From: Rhizobium sp. P32RR-XVIII
GTDB taxonomy: Bacteria > Pseudomonadota > Alphaproteobacteria > Rhizobiales > Rhizobiaceae
Assembly (NCBI RefSeq): GCF_012641395.1
Contig: NZ_JABAIH010000002.1
Location: 832,192-896,191 of the forward strand
Length of the DNA stretch: 64,000 nt
Direction: 5' to 3'
Position 1 is the stretch's first letter. The number at the start of each line of letters is the position of its first letter. A model generated the notes under the pieces. The model did not search any database. It had not been told where the DNA came from and saw only the letters and a list, made by a program, of their open reading frames with translations. Made by a program: the position numbers and the translations under genes. Shown one piece after another: positions 52,865-61,547 of this stretch.

Positions 52865-53259
52865 GCGACAAGGTCGTTTGGTGCGATCGGGGATGGCAAC
52901 CGGTCGCGATCGGTTTCTGCCCGAGCGAAAAAGCTTGGGGTCGGGAAATGCAGCGACTGAACAGCGCTATTCCTTGGCCCGACGTACCGAACGCGGGCGG
53001 CCACACACAGTGGCTCAAGAATGACAAGACGGACGAGGCGATAATCCTCGTCGTCATCCATAGCGCTGCCGAACGTGACGCGCTCGAAGTTATCATGACC
53101 ATCGTTCACGAAGCGGTCCATGTCTGGCAGTTCCTCTGCGACCACATCGGAGAGAGTAAGCCAGGCATCGAAATGGAAGCCTACGGCATCGAGAATATCT
53201 CGCGCAGCCTCATCGAGGCCTATTGCAAGACGCAAGGGAAGGGCCGGAAATGGCTTTGA
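52861..53259 (+). CDS. Phage protein with HExxH motif
   Basis: The GTG at 52861 overlaps the previous stop. The 132-residue protein carries H83-E-A-V-H87 in TIVHEAVHVWQ, followed by acidic GIEMEAYGIE about 20 residues on, as in zinc metallopeptidases. It may be a small protease or only share the metal site. Homologous genes sit in head modules of other phages, as far as I recall. It overlaps the next gene by 10 bases. Confidence 0.65.
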   Translation: MSDKVVWCDRGWQPVAIGFCPSEKAWGREMQRLNSAIPWPDVPNAGGHTQWLKNDKTDEAIILVVIHSAAERDALEVIMTIVHEAVHVWQFLCDHIGESKPGIEMEAYGIENISRSLIEAYCKTQGKGRKWL

Positions 53260-53777
53260 TTGTCGAAGACGGCTCCGGCATGACCGACGCCGACGCCTTC
53301 ATCAGCGTCGAGTATGCCGATGCCTATCATTCCGCCATGGTCAACGCGACTTGGACCGGTGATGTGGCGCTCAAGGAAGGCGCTATCCGGCGCGCGACAG
53401 CTTTCCTGTCGAATTCCTACCAGTGGCAGGGATACAAGCGTCAGGGACGCCCTCAAGCGCTCGCCTGGCCGCGTGTCGATGTCACCGATCGCGAAGGCTG
53501 GGGCGTTGCCTTTGATGCCGTCCCGGTCGAGATCCAGAAGGCAACGGCAGAAGTCGCTTTGCGCGAACTGGTGTCGCCCGGTTCGATGAACCCGGATTTC
53601 CTCGCCTCCGAACAGGTGAAGCGGGAGAAGATCGGGCAGATCGAGGTGGAATACCTGAACGCGAATGCGTCGGCGCAGTCTGCACGGCCGATCCTGCTGA
53701 TCGTGCAGGACATCATCGGGCCACTGCTGTGCAAAGGCGCCGGTAATAGCCTCGTCGGGAGTTCGTATCGGGTATGA
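53250..53777 (+). CDS. DnaT-like head-tail adaptor
   Basis: From ATG 53250 the 175-residue protein starts ALIVEDGSGMTDADAFISVE, the typical start of the phage family annotated as DnaT-like, which in structure-known phages is a head-tail connector. It continues with YADAYHSAM and WPRVDVTDREGW. It overlaps the genes on both sides. Confidence 0.78.
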   Translation: MALIVEDGSGMTDADAFISVEYADAYHSAMVNATWTGDVALKEGAIRRATAFLSNSYQWQGYKRQGRPQALAWPRVDVTDREGWGVAFDAVPVEIQKATAEVALRELVSPGSMNPDFLASEQVKREKIGQIEVEYLNANASAQSARPILLIVQDIIGPLLCKGAGNSLVGSSYRV

Positions 53778-54136
53778 GCAAGTTCAACTATGGGCGGCTG
53801 CAGAAGGTCGCTGAACGCCTCATCTCCGAGTCCGGCCAGACGGGTACCGTGACCCGCTTAACCACCGATCTCGTCTTGGGCGGCGATCCGGTGGAAACCT
53901 CGTACACGGCCACGCTAGTGCCGATGACGTACGATCAGCGGTACATTGACGGCACGGTCATCACCACGGCTGACCGGCAGATTTACATCTCGTCGGTCGG
54001 GCTCGCGATCGTGCCTCAGGTCGGCGACATCGTATCCGCCGGCGGGGTTGAGTATCACGTCATTGCGGCCGATCCGAATAACTATGACGGCGTGACCAAT
54101 GTCGTCTTCATCGTACAGGGAAGAGTTGCGGCATGA
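53774..54136 (+). CDS. Head-tail joining protein
   Basis: The 120-residue protein starts SKFNYGRLQKVAERLISESG and is otherwise beta-rich (TADRQIYISSVGLAIVPQVG), as in stopper proteins of siphoviruses. It follows the adaptor gene with a 4-base overlap. The role is inferred from order and composition. Confidence 0.68.
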   Translation: MSKFNYGRLQKVAERLISESGQTGTVTRLTTDLVLGGDPVETSYTATLVPMTYDQRYIDGTVITTADRQIYISSVGLAIVPQVGDIVSAGGVEYHVIAADPNNYDGVTNVVFIVQGRVAA

Positions 54137-54139
54137 GCG

Positions 54140-54649
54140 TCATTGGTGCTCAAGCATAGCGTCGCTCACCTCACGTCCAGTGTGGCGCGGCCTGATAATG
54201 TTCTTCAGGTCAAACCCCTGACGACGAGCTTCGGCTAGGTAGTCTTCGAGGGTACTTTCCGAGATGGCTCTATCTCGTGCGAGCACCCAAAGAAACCTGC
54301 GGTCTGGCGTGCCAACCAGTGCGATCCGATACTTAGGATCGATCTTGAGCACCCAATAATCGCCATCAGTAAAGGGAAGCCAACGAAGGCCGGCCGGAAG
54401 AAAGTTCACTTTCAGCTTCGCATTCGTCTCGTCGATAGGCTCTGCTTCGCCGACCGCCTGCTTAGGCTGGTTGTCCTTGTCGAAGCAGCGGTTGTCGACG
54501 CGGATCCTTCCATTGGTATCAAGGGAGTAGTGTGCCGTGATGTCCGTTGCGCCATCGTCTTCATATTTGATTGGAAGGCGGACGATCTCGTACCAGCGCC
54601 CCAGATACCGGTTAAGGTCGAGACTCGGGATTGCGGTGACTTCGCTCAT
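54140..54649 (-). CDS. Lipocalin (Blc-type), antisense insertion
   Basis: The 169-residue protein has the lipocalin start G-x-W in LNRYLGRWYEIVRLP (Gly17, Trp19), then ADAEPIDETNAKLKVNF-like strands and WVLKIDPKYRIALVGTPDRR with FLWVLARD, matching bacterial Blc. No signal peptide or lipobox is present, unlike usual Blc, so it would stay in the cytosol. GAAGGAG precedes the ATG. A 27-codon frame (54665-54748) lies upstream. It interrupts the + late genes and should bind small lipophilic molecules. Confidence 0.85.
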   Translation of the reverse strand: MSEVTAIPSLDLNRYLGRWYEIVRLPIKYEDDGATDITAHYSLDTNGRIRVDNRCFDKDNQPKQAVGEAEPIDETNAKLKVNFLPAGLRWLPFTDGDYWVLKIDPKYRIALVGTPDRRFLWVLARDRAISESTLEDYLAEARRQGFDLKNIIRPRHTGREVSDAMLEHQ

Positions 54650-54823
54650 GGCTTCGGTTCTCCTTCAATGAGCAGCGGCAACGACTGCGGAGCGATTCAG
54701 TTCCGCACACGAAAAGAGCATGAACGACAACGTGCCGTGCTCGCTCATCACTCGCCTCTGGCTCTTGGGATGTGCGTTTGCCCACCTTGGCGGGCCGTTG
54801 CCAGATGGCTGATCGGATGACAC

Positions 54824-55873
54824 ATGACCTTCGAAGAACTGCTCAATACCTTCGAGCCCCGGCTGGCGGCTGCATTTCGCGAGGCTATAGAAGGGATCAG
54901 GTCGGCCGTTGTCTTGCGGACCATCGTCGAGCGCCTGGAACGTGGTGACATCGCTGGAGCTGTGGCGGCGATCCAGTTTGAGCCGGAGGCTTTCGCTACC
55001 CTGGAACTCGCGCTGCGCGATGCTTTCAATGCCGGCGGCGTCAATATGGTCCAGAGCCTGCCGTCCTTGGTTTCGCGTGATGGGACCCGCGTGCTCTTCC
55101 AATTCGGAGTCCGCAACCTCGAAGCAGAACGGCTCATCCGCGAGCAGTCGGCCACACTGGTGACGAACATCACCGACGATCAGCGCGAGGCGCTGCGGAT
55201 GGCCTTCGAGGGCGGCCTGTCGAAGGGGAAAAACCCCACGGCGACAGCTCTGGATGTCATCGGCCGAGTGAACCGCGTGACTGGTCGGCGGGAAGGCGGA
55301 ACGATCGGGCTCACGTCTCGCCAGGTAGATTTCATCTTGCGAGGTCGCGAAAACCTGCTGTCAGGCGATCCGGAGCTGATGAAGCAATACCTGGACCTGA
55401 AAACGAGAGACAAGCGCTTCGACCGCTCTGTGACGAAGGCCATCCGCGAGGGCAGGGCAGTGGATGCCGAGTTGGTCGGCAAGATGGTCGGGCGTCTCTC
55501 GGATAACAACCTTCGCCTTCGCGGCGAGATGATTGGCCTTGAAGAAACGCGGACGGCTCTGTTCTCTGCACGCGACAACGCCATTCGCCAACAGATCGAT
55601 GGTGGCAAGATCACGGCGCAGGAAGTAACCAAGCACTGGATGCATTCGGATTCGGAGCATCCCCGCATGCAGCACATTGAGATGGCAGCGCGGTATAAGG
55701 CTGAGGGCATCCCGCTCGATCAGGCTTTTGTTGCGCCAGACGGCACCTTGCTGATGTACCCGCACGCACCCGGCCTTCCGGCGAAGCACAAGATCGGTTG
55801 CAAGTGCCGCTTGAGGTATGAAATCGACTACATCGCGGCCGGTCTGCGCCGGTATAGGGCGAGGGCGGCCTGA
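54824..55873 (+). CDS. Minor head / head morphogenesis protein (Mu gpF-like)
   Basis: The 349-residue protein ends with the family block HWMHSDSEHPRMQHIEMAAR, then KIGCKCRLRYEIDY, in which His and Cys may bind a metal. The rest is helical. Such proteins join the portal inside the head or are ejected with DNA. Position after the lipocalin insertion and before the tail genes agrees. Confidence 0.82.
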   Translation: MTFEELLNTFEPRLAAAFREAIEGIRSAVVLRTIVERLERGDIAGAVAAIQFEPEAFATLELALRDAFNAGGVNMVQSLPSLVSRDGTRVLFQFGVRNLEAERLIREQSATLVTNITDDQREALRMAFEGGLSKGKNPTATALDVIGRVNRVTGRREGGTIGLTSRQVDFILRGRENLLSGDPELMKQYLDLKTRDKRFDRSVTKAIREGRAVDAELVGKMVGRLSDNNLRLRGEMIGLEETRTALFSARDNAIRQQIDGGKITAQEVTKHWMHSDSEHPRMQHIEMAARYKAEGIPLDQAFVAPDGTLLMYPHAPGLPAKHKIGCKCRLRYEIDYIAAGLRRYRARAA

Positions 55874-56319
55874 TGGCTTCGCTTTCATTCTCGGCTCAGG
55901 TGTCTGGATGGGTAGAGAAAGTTCCGGAAGCGGTGGAGGCTGTGCGCAACCAGAGCGCCGCCGACGTCGTCAAGGAAATGCAGACGCTCAACAGAGAGGG
56001 CGGGAGACTGCCTTTCGAGACCGGCTTCCTGTGGGCTTCGCTGATGGCATCCACTGCCGCCATGCCCAGCATCAATCCGAACGCCCAGCCAGTTGACGGG
56101 CGGGCCTACAGTTTCGACTTCGGCACGATTGAGGCGGTGATTGCGGGCTCTTCCTTAGAAGATGACCTATTTTTCGGCTACACCGCCGCTTATGCAGGCC
56201 ACCAGGAGTATGGCGCGAATGGTCGCCCGGCTGCTGGCTTTGTCCGTCTTGCAGCCCAGAACTGGGATGTGCACGTCAATCGGAATGCGGAGAAGGTACG
56301 GAAGGCATTTGGTCTGTAG
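55873..56319 (+). CDS. Neck/tail protein, HK97 gp10-like
   Basis: The 148-residue protein starts ASLSFSAQVSGWVEKVPEAV and contains TAAYAGHQEYGANGRPAAGF, a pattern (H-x-x-E-Y-G-x(4)-P-x(2)-F) typical of HK97 gp10-like proteins. It forms part of the head-tail joint. Its ATG overlaps the previous TGA. Confidence 0.75.
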   Translation: MASLSFSAQVSGWVEKVPEAVEAVRNQSAADVVKEMQTLNREGGRLPFETGFLWASLMASTAAMPSINPNAQPVDGRAYSFDFGTIEAVIAGSSLEDDLFFGYTAAYAGHQEYGANGRPAAGFVRLAAQNWDVHVNRNAEKVRKAFGL

Positions 56320-56491
56320 CGCCTTCCATCTTCATCATCAACGTCATCTGCAGAGTGAAAAGAGACAGGCGCGCCGCTTTCAGCGTGTTGTTGCCGAACT
56401 CGGTAGCTCCAGCCTCAGAAGCCAGCATCAGCCATGCGTTGTGCAAGGCATCGTAAATCTCGCTGTCTGACAAAGGCGGCTTTTCGGACAT
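56276..56491 (-). CDS. Small antisense protein (71 residues)
   Basis: From ATG 56491 a frame encodes SEKPPLSDSEIYDALHNAWL, then helices (NTLKAARLSLFTLQMTLMMK). It fills the 185-base gap between two + tail genes and overlaps the end of the upstream one by 44 bases. The gap in the otherwise gapless late operon supports a real insertion. Confidence 0.5.
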   Translation of the reverse strand: MSEKPPLSDSEIYDALHNAWLMLASEAGATEFGNNTLKAARLSLFTLQMTLMMKMEGATDQMPSVPSPHSD

Positions 56492-56504
56492 GGGCAATCG
56501 ATAC

Positions 56505-56927
56505 ATGGCGACGAACACGGACGCAACGATATTTGCTGCGCTGGTCGCGCACCTGCAGGGCATCACGTTCTCACCAGCGCTGCCGATAGCCGGGCCGAAC
56601 GTCTTGTTCCCGCAAGCCGGGCAGCCGACACCGACAAAGTACCTTCGCCTGGCGTTCCTGCCTAACCGGCCACGCCCATATCCGATCGCAGATGATCCAG
56701 AGCCACGGCAAGGCATCCTGCAGGTGTCGGTCATCTGGCCCAAGGGTGTCGGAATTATCGACCCGCTCAATGTCGCCGGCCAGATCATCGAACGGTTCAA
56801 AAATAAAACACTCTTCGCCTCTGGCGTGAAGATCACGATCAGCAGCGAGCCGTGGGCAGCTGGTCCACTCATCGAGGACGCTTCAGTCCAGGTACCCGTC
56901 ACCATCCCCTACATCGGCTTCATTTAG
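56505..56927 (+). CDS. Tail terminator-like protein (DUF4128-like)
   Basis: The ATG at 56505 gives 140 residues starting ATNTDATIFAALVAHLQGIT, the usual start of DUF4128-type proteins; an ATG at 56490 is also in frame. It ends VPVTIPYIGFI. It stands right before the tail tube gene, where tail terminators are found. Confidence 0.72.
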   Translation: MATNTDATIFAALVAHLQGITFSPALPIAGPNVLFPQAGQPTPTKYLRLAFLPNRPRPYPIADDPEPRQGILQVSVIWPKGVGIIDPLNVAGQIIERFKNKTLFASGVKITISSEPWAAGPLIEDASVQVPVTIPYIGFI

Positions 56928-56941
56928 AGAAGGAAACCATC

Positions 56942-57430
56942 ATGGCAGGCATCAAGACTACCCTTGCGGGGGCGAAAGTCTCCATCAGCACGGCGGCTGT
57001 CACGCTGCCACTCGACGCGACTGGCTTTGCGGCCCTGACATTCACCCCCGTTGGTAGCGTCGGGAACCTCGGCGACTACGGTGCCTCGCCGAACATGGTC
57101 AACTACAACACCCTCGACACCGAGGTGACGTCGAAGGCCAAGGGCGTCGAGGACGCGGGCGAGCTCTCGATCGAGGTAGCGCGCATCTTCGATGACGTGG
57201 GGCAGATCGCCATGCGTGCTGCTGCGGCCACCAAGTTCAACTATGCGATCAAGATCGAGTATGCGGACGCTCCGACCGAGGACTGGTCGAACACGGTAAT
57301 GTACGCGGCCGGACCGGTGTCTGGCCCCCAGATGCTCGGCGGCTCCACGGACGATTTCATTCGCGAGAGCTACACGGTCGCGTTCACAGACCAGCGCCCG
57401 ATCTTCGTCGCTCCGGTCGAAACCCCGTAA
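56942..57430 (+). CDS. Major tail tube protein
   Basis: From ATG 56942 the 162-residue protein starts AGIKTTLAGAKVSISTAAVT and has VNYNTLDTEVTSKAKGVEDA and ESYTVAFTDQRPIFV, the beta-rich pattern of siphovirus tube proteins. AGAAGGA lies 10 bases upstream. It builds the tail tube, directly ahead of the tail chaperone genes. Confidence 0.78.
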   Translation: MAGIKTTLAGAKVSISTAAVTLPLDATGFAALTFTPVGSVGNLGDYGASPNMVNYNTLDTEVTSKAKGVEDAGELSIEVARIFDDVGQIAMRAAAATKFNYAIKIEYADAPTEDWSNTVMYAAGPVSGPQMLGGSTDDFIRESYTVAFTDQRPIFVAPVETP

Positions 57431-57439
57431 GGTGATCAA

Positions 57440-57814
57440 ATGGACCTTCTCTCTCTCAACCCCAACACCATCACGGTTGACCTCAAGCATCCGGCGACCG
57501 GCGCACCGCTTGGCGTGTCTGTGGAACTTCAAAGCCTCGAAAGCGATGCTGTGAAGGCTGTAGAACGGCAACTGAAGAATAAGGCCCTCAGGGCGGGGCG
57601 GAACACCGTCACGGCTGAGAAGATCGAAGACAACACGGTCGCTATCCTGTCGGCCGCAATCGTGTCCTGGGTCTTTTCCGGGGAGGCCAATCTCGGTGGC
57701 GACAAGAAGCCCGCATGCACCGATGCGAATAAGCGAAAGCTGCTCGCCGTACCGGCGCTGGCAAAGCAGATCGATTCCGCGCTCGGAGATGACGCCGCTT
57801 TTTTCGGGAACTAG
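57440..57814 (+). CDS. Tail assembly chaperone, G-type
   Basis: The 124-residue protein is read in the zero frame and ends at TAG 57812-57814. It has a beta start and helices (VKAVERQLKNKALRAGRNTV). A TTTTTTC heptamer near the end (57799-57805) lets some ribosomes shift -1 into the T part. As in lambda gpG/gpGT, both forms should coat the tape measure during tail assembly. Confidence 0.8.
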   Translation: MDLLSLNPNTITVDLKHPATGAPLGVSVELQSLESDAVKAVERQLKNKALRAGRNTVTAEKIEDNTVAILSAAIVSWVFSGEANLGGDKKPACTDANKRKLLAVPALAKQIDSALGDDAAFFGN

Positions 57815-58209
57815 GCGAACGGCTGAGTAAGGCCGTCGCCGTCGCTGTCGAGTTCAACACCCCAGGCTATGAACTGGATCATGGCAAGGACGGGAAGGAA
57901 ACCGTCTCGAAGCGTGTGATGTACGAGCGGTTCGACCGGGCCGCTTTGATCGAAGAGCCGGATATCCCCGAAGAGGGGGAACATATCTGGCTCTGGTTCT
58001 GGCAGTTATCGCGCCGCCGGCAACAGGGCATGGATGGGCCGCAGCCGCTCACCTACACCGAGATATCGGGATGCTCGAGAATGACAGGCGACATCCTTCT
58101 TCGGGAGGAAGTCGCCATCATCACCGACATGGATGATGCCTACCTCGATGCTCTGGCAAAGGAGCGCGAGGCGCAACGTGTGGCAAATCGGAAATCGAAT
58201 GCGAACTGA
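57793..58209 (+). CDS. T part of the tail chaperone, made by -1 frameshift
   Basis: This frame has no useful start of its own: it is open from 57793, overlaps the G frame, and contains FRELGERLSKAVAVAVEFNT, then EEGEHIWLWFWQLSRRRQQG. A -1 shift at TTTTTTC (57799-57805) joins it to G, giving about 256 residues. An internal ATG at 57916 is less likely to be used. Confidence 0.75.
   Translation, partial: RRFFRELGERLSKAVAVAVEFNTPGYELDHGKDGKETVSKRVMYERFDRAALIEEPDIPEEGEHIWLWFWQLSRRRQQGMDGPQPLTYTEISGCSRMTGDILLREEVAIITDMDDAYLDALAKEREAQRVANRKSNAN
57799..57805 (+). promoter_or_regulatory. Slippery heptamer TTTTTTC for -1 frameshifting
   Basis: In the zero frame the codons are GCT TTT TTC, i.e. T_TTT_TTC, the X_XXY_YYZ form. 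It is 7 bases before the zero-frame TAG and lies in the overlap of the G and T frames. Confidence 0.75.
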
Positions 58210-58260
58210 TGAGGCGGCTTTCCCGCCTCTCTTGGCCCATGCTTTGGAAAGGTGAAGTTT

Positions 58261-60291
58261 ATGGCCGATGTGGCGACTCTCGGCATTGCCGTCGAAAGCA
58301 CTGGCGTCGACAAGGGCGCGAAGTCTCTCGACAACCTGGCCAATGCCGCCAAGAAGGCGGAGGCAGCCACTCAGGGCGTGTCGGCGTCCACAAAGAACGC
58401 CGGGGCTGCGGCTATGTCTGCATCCGCGGGATCGAGCAAAGCCGCAGCAGCTCTCAATCAGGAAAGCGCGGCCGCAACCAAGGCAGCCGGTGCCTTGAGA
58501 CTGCACGCCGCTGCTGCCAACCAGAATATGGCGTCCTTCAGCAAGTTCAACACCTCCAACATTGCGGCGCAGTTCCAGGATATCGCAGTCTCGGCCCAGA
58601 TGGGCATGGGCGCGTTGCAGATTGGCCTCCAGCAGGGCACTCAGCTCGCGGCAGTCATTTCGACGATGGAGAATCCTGTCCGCGGCCTCGGCGCCGCGTT
58701 CCTGTCCGTACTATCGCCGGTAAGCTTGCTGGTCATCGGCCTGACCTCGCTTGCTGCCGCTGGCCTGCAGATGGTCAACTGGCCAAAGCTCGCCGCCTCT
58801 GCGCTCATGGCGGTAGCGGGCGCGCTTCAAACGGTCGCGCCGTATGCGGTAGGTGCTGCTGCCGCTTTGGCGCTTCTCTACGCGCCCGCCATAATTGCCG
58901 GCCTAACGGTTGTCTCCGAGGCGATTTTGGGAGTAACGGCGCGATTGATCGGCTTGGCAATCGGTTTCGCTGCGGCGAATCCCGCGCTGGCCTTCATTGT
59001 GGGCATCACGGCTGCGGTAGCTGCCGCCAACGTCTTCCGCGACGAGCTGACGAACATCTTTGGCGTCGATATCGTTGGGGCAGCAAAGACCGGCGTCAAT
59101 TTCATCATTGGCTCGTTTGTCGGCGCCTTCAACGACTTGAAATTCGTCTGGTCGCAGTTCCCGAACATCATTGGCGCGGCGGCCGTCGGCGCGGCCAATG
59201 CAGCGATTGGTGCGATCGAGAAGATGATCAATGCCGCTACCGGCATGCTCAATTCCTTGATCGAGAGCGTCAACGGTGCGCTATCCAAACTGCCTGGCGG
59301 CTTCTCCATCGGCACGATCGGCAATGTCGATTTCGGTCAGATCGACAATCCTTATTCGGATGCGCTAGCCGGCGCTGTAGGTGATCGCAACGCCGCCCTT
59401 CAAGGTGCACTGAGCAAGGATTACCTCGGCGGTTTCGGAGCTGCCATTGCCCAAGGCGCTTCCACGGCATCCGACAAGCTCAAAGAACTCGCGGCCAGCC
59501 TGACCAATGTTGAAGCTGCAGCCGGCAAGGCCGGTGGCGCAGGCAAGAAGGCCGGTGAGGATACTGCCGCAGGGTTTGATACGGCGAAAGTCGCCGCCAA
59601 TCAGGCCAAAGAAGCGATGTCGTTCGCCAAGGACGTGGTGGGCGGGTTCTTATCCGACTTCAAGCAAGGCATGGAGAGCGGCAAGGGCGTCTGGCAATCG
59701 TTCGCAGATGCCGCATCAAGGGCACTCGACAAGATCACGGACAAGCTCTTGAACCAGATGCTTGACGCAATCTTTCAGGTCAATGGCGCCGTTGGTGGCG
59801 GCGGCAGCGGGGGCGGAGGTGGCTTCCTATCCAGCCTCTTCGGCGGTCTGTTCGGTGGCGGCACAAGTTACTTCCCACCGGCTCCTGGCCTGTCTCCCGG
59901 CCTGTTCGCCAATGGCGGCACGTTCATGCATGGCGTGAGCGGATATTCAAACAGCGTCGTCAACCGCCCGACAATGTTTGCCTTCGCCAAGGGCACCGGC
60001 CTCATGGGCGAGGCTGGTCCGGAAGCCATCATGCCACTGAAGCGCGACGGCAGCGGGCGTCTCGGCGTGGCGGTGAACGACAACAAGGGCGGCGGGGGCA
60101 AAGTTGAGATCAACATCATCAACAACGCCGGCGCCAAGGTCACGAAGCAGGAACGCCAGACAGCGAACGGTACGGCGATTGATGTCATGATCGATGAGGC
60201 TGTTGCCAAGAAGATCGGGACACCAGGCTCCGCATCACGCAACGCCATGCAGTCGAACTTTGGCTTGAAGGGAGGCCTCGCACGTCGATGA
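58261..60291 (+). CDS. Tail tape measure protein
   Basis: The ATG at 58261 lies 8 bases after AAGGTGA and is preferred to the in-frame GTG at 58252. The 676-residue protein has Ala-rich helices (AKKAEAATQGVSASTKNAGA), several hydrophobic segments (about 145-260), and a Gly-rich C-terminal part (GGGGSGGGGGFLSSLFGGLF) with ALMGEAGPEAIMPL-like end block. It sets tail length; this size predicts a tail of roughly 100 nm. Confidence 0.9.
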   Translation: MADVATLGIAVESTGVDKGAKSLDNLANAAKKAEAATQGVSASTKNAGAAAMSASAGSSKAAAALNQESAAATKAAGALRLHAAAANQNMASFSKFNTSNIAAQFQDIAVSAQMGMGALQIGLQQGTQLAAVISTMENPVRGLGAAFLSVLSPVSLLVIGLTSLAAAGLQMVNWPKLAASALMAVAGALQTVAPYAVGAAAALALLYAPAIIAGLTVVSEAILGVTARLIGLAIGFAAANPALAFIVGITAAVAAANVFRDELTNIFGVDIVGAAKTGVNFIIGSFVGAFNDLKFVWSQFPNIIGAAAVGAANAAIGAIEKMINAATGMLNSLIESVNGALSKLPGGFSIGTIGNVDFGQIDNPYSDALAGAVGDRNAALQGALSKDYLGGFGAAIAQGASTASDKLKELAASLTNVEAAAGKAGGAGKKAGEDTAAGFDTAKVAANQAKEAMSFAKDVVGGFLSDFKQGMESGKGVWQSFADAASRALDKITDKLLNQMLDAIFQVNGAVGGGGSGGGGGFLSSLFGGLFGGGTSYFPPAPGLSPGLFANGGTFMHGVSGYSNSVVNRPTMFAFAKGTGLMGEAGPEAIMPLKRDGSGRLGVAVNDNKGGGGKVEINIINNAGAKVTKQERQTANGTAIDVMIDEAVAKKIGTPGSASRNAMQSNFGLKGGLARR

Positions 60292-60641
60292 GTGCTCCTG
60301 ACTGGCCTTCAACCCTACCGCAATCCTTTCTCCGCGATGGCTACGCGGAGGAGGGGGCGGATAATCTGATCGTTTCGGAAATGTCGGTAGGTCCCGCGAA
60401 GATGCGGCGCCGAACGACAGCGAATGTCCGCAAGATCAGCGGCGGTATACGGGTGACGGATGATCAGTTCGCCACTTTGCGAAGCTTCGTATCGGATACC
60501 ATCGCCGATCGAGCGATGCCTTTTATCTTTCCCGATCCTCACGGCGGCGCGGATCTGCTGGTGAGGATGACCAGCACCTATAAGGTGGCAACCCTAGGGC
60601 TTGAGTGGCGCGTCGATATTGAACTTGAGGTATTGCCATGA
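60288..60641 (+). CDS. Minor tail protein
   Basis: The 117-residue protein starts SAPDWPSTLPQSFLRDGYAE and has RRRTTANVRKISGGIRVTDD, with beta strands to the end. It fits the small distal tail proteins after the tape measure in siphoviruses. Its start overlaps the tape measure stop and its stop the DUF1833 start. Confidence 0.7.
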   Translation: MSAPDWPSTLPQSFLRDGYAEEGADNLIVSEMSVGPAKMRRRTTANVRKISGGIRVTDDQFATLRSFVSDTIADRAMPFIFPDPHGGADLLVRMTSTYKVATLGLEWRVDIELEVLP

Positions 60642-61141
60642 GCCGAACGGTCTCCCCGGCCTTCCTCAATGCCATCAACTCGCAGGAGACCGACGAGGTT
60701 GTCATCTGCCTGCTGACGGTGACGCATGAGGATCTGGCCGAGCCGATCTTCCTTTCCTCAGACGCGACGACGCGGATTTCGGATTCTCCGCTCGTCTATG
60801 CGACGGTGAGCCGGGGCAACGAATACCTGTTCCTGCCATTCGAGTTCACACTGCCCGACGACAAGAGCGACAGCCCGCCGCGCATCCAGCTTTCGATCGA
60901 CAACACAGATAGGTCTCTCGTGGCGATGCTGCGGTCGTTTACGACACCGGCAAGCATCAAATTGGAGATCGTTCTGGCGTCCAGTCTGGACGACGTCGAA
61001 ATCGAGATGCCGGCGCTGCAGCTCTCGGAAGTGACAATCGGCGAGGAACAGGTGACGGCAGACCTTGTTGCCGACGCGCTGATCAACGAGCCGTATCCGG
61101 CAGGGCAGTTCACGCCCGGCGCGTTCCCTGGATTGTTCTGA
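60638..61141 (+). CDS. DUF1833 tail protein
   Basis: The 167-residue protein fits DUF1833: SPAFLNAINSQETDEVVICL, then RISDSPLVYATVSRGNEYLF and LPFEFTLPDDKSDSPPRIQL. The family belongs to the tail tip of phages in this gene order (tape measure, small tail protein, DUF1833, NlpC, J). Confidence 0.85.
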   Translation: MSRTVSPAFLNAINSQETDEVVICLLTVTHEDLAEPIFLSSDATTRISDSPLVYATVSRGNEYLFLPFEFTLPDDKSDSPPRIQLSIDNTDRSLVAMLRSFTTPASIKLEIVLASSLDDVEIEMPALQLSEVTIGEEQVTADLVADALINEPYPAGQFTPGAFPGLF

Positions 61142-61145
61142 GCCC

Positions 61146-61547
61146 ATGCAGAAATTCGTTGGCATTCCATACGTGCCCCATGGGCGCGAATACACCGGCG
61201 CGGACTGCTGGGGCATCCTGTTTCTCTACTATCGCGACGTGCTCGGCATGCCTGTTCCCGCTTATTCCGCGGAGATGGACACCCGAGAGTTCAAGCACGG
61301 CAGCATTGCTCCGCTGGTCGCAGAGGAGCGCGAGAAGCACTGGCACTTGGTGGACGCGCCACAGCTAGGCGATTGCGTGCTTATGCGGGCGGGGCGGCAT
61401 GACAGCCATGTCGGCGTCTTCCTCGGGCAAGGCCGCATGCTCCACAGCGAAGGCCCACATCCGTCCGTCATTGATCGCATCGGCGACATGCGCTGGCGAA
61501 ACAGAATTTCTGGATTTTACAGGCTCAACGAATGCTCGCACTCGTAG
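61146..61547 (+). CDS. NlpC/P60 tail-tip peptidase
   Basis: The 133-residue protein has a papain-like Cys21 in YTGADCWGILF, His88 in RHDSHVGVFLGQG and third polar residue His100 in RMLHSEG. It should cut peptidoglycan peptides so that the tail can pass the cell wall. It overlaps the J gene by 16 bases. Confidence 0.88.
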   Translation: MQKFVGIPYVPHGREYTGADCWGILFLYYRDVLGMPVPAYSAEMDTREFKHGSIAPLVAEEREKHWHLVDAPQLGDCVLMRAGRHDSHVGVFLGQGRMLHSEGPHPSVIDRIGDMRWRNRISGFYRLNECSHS

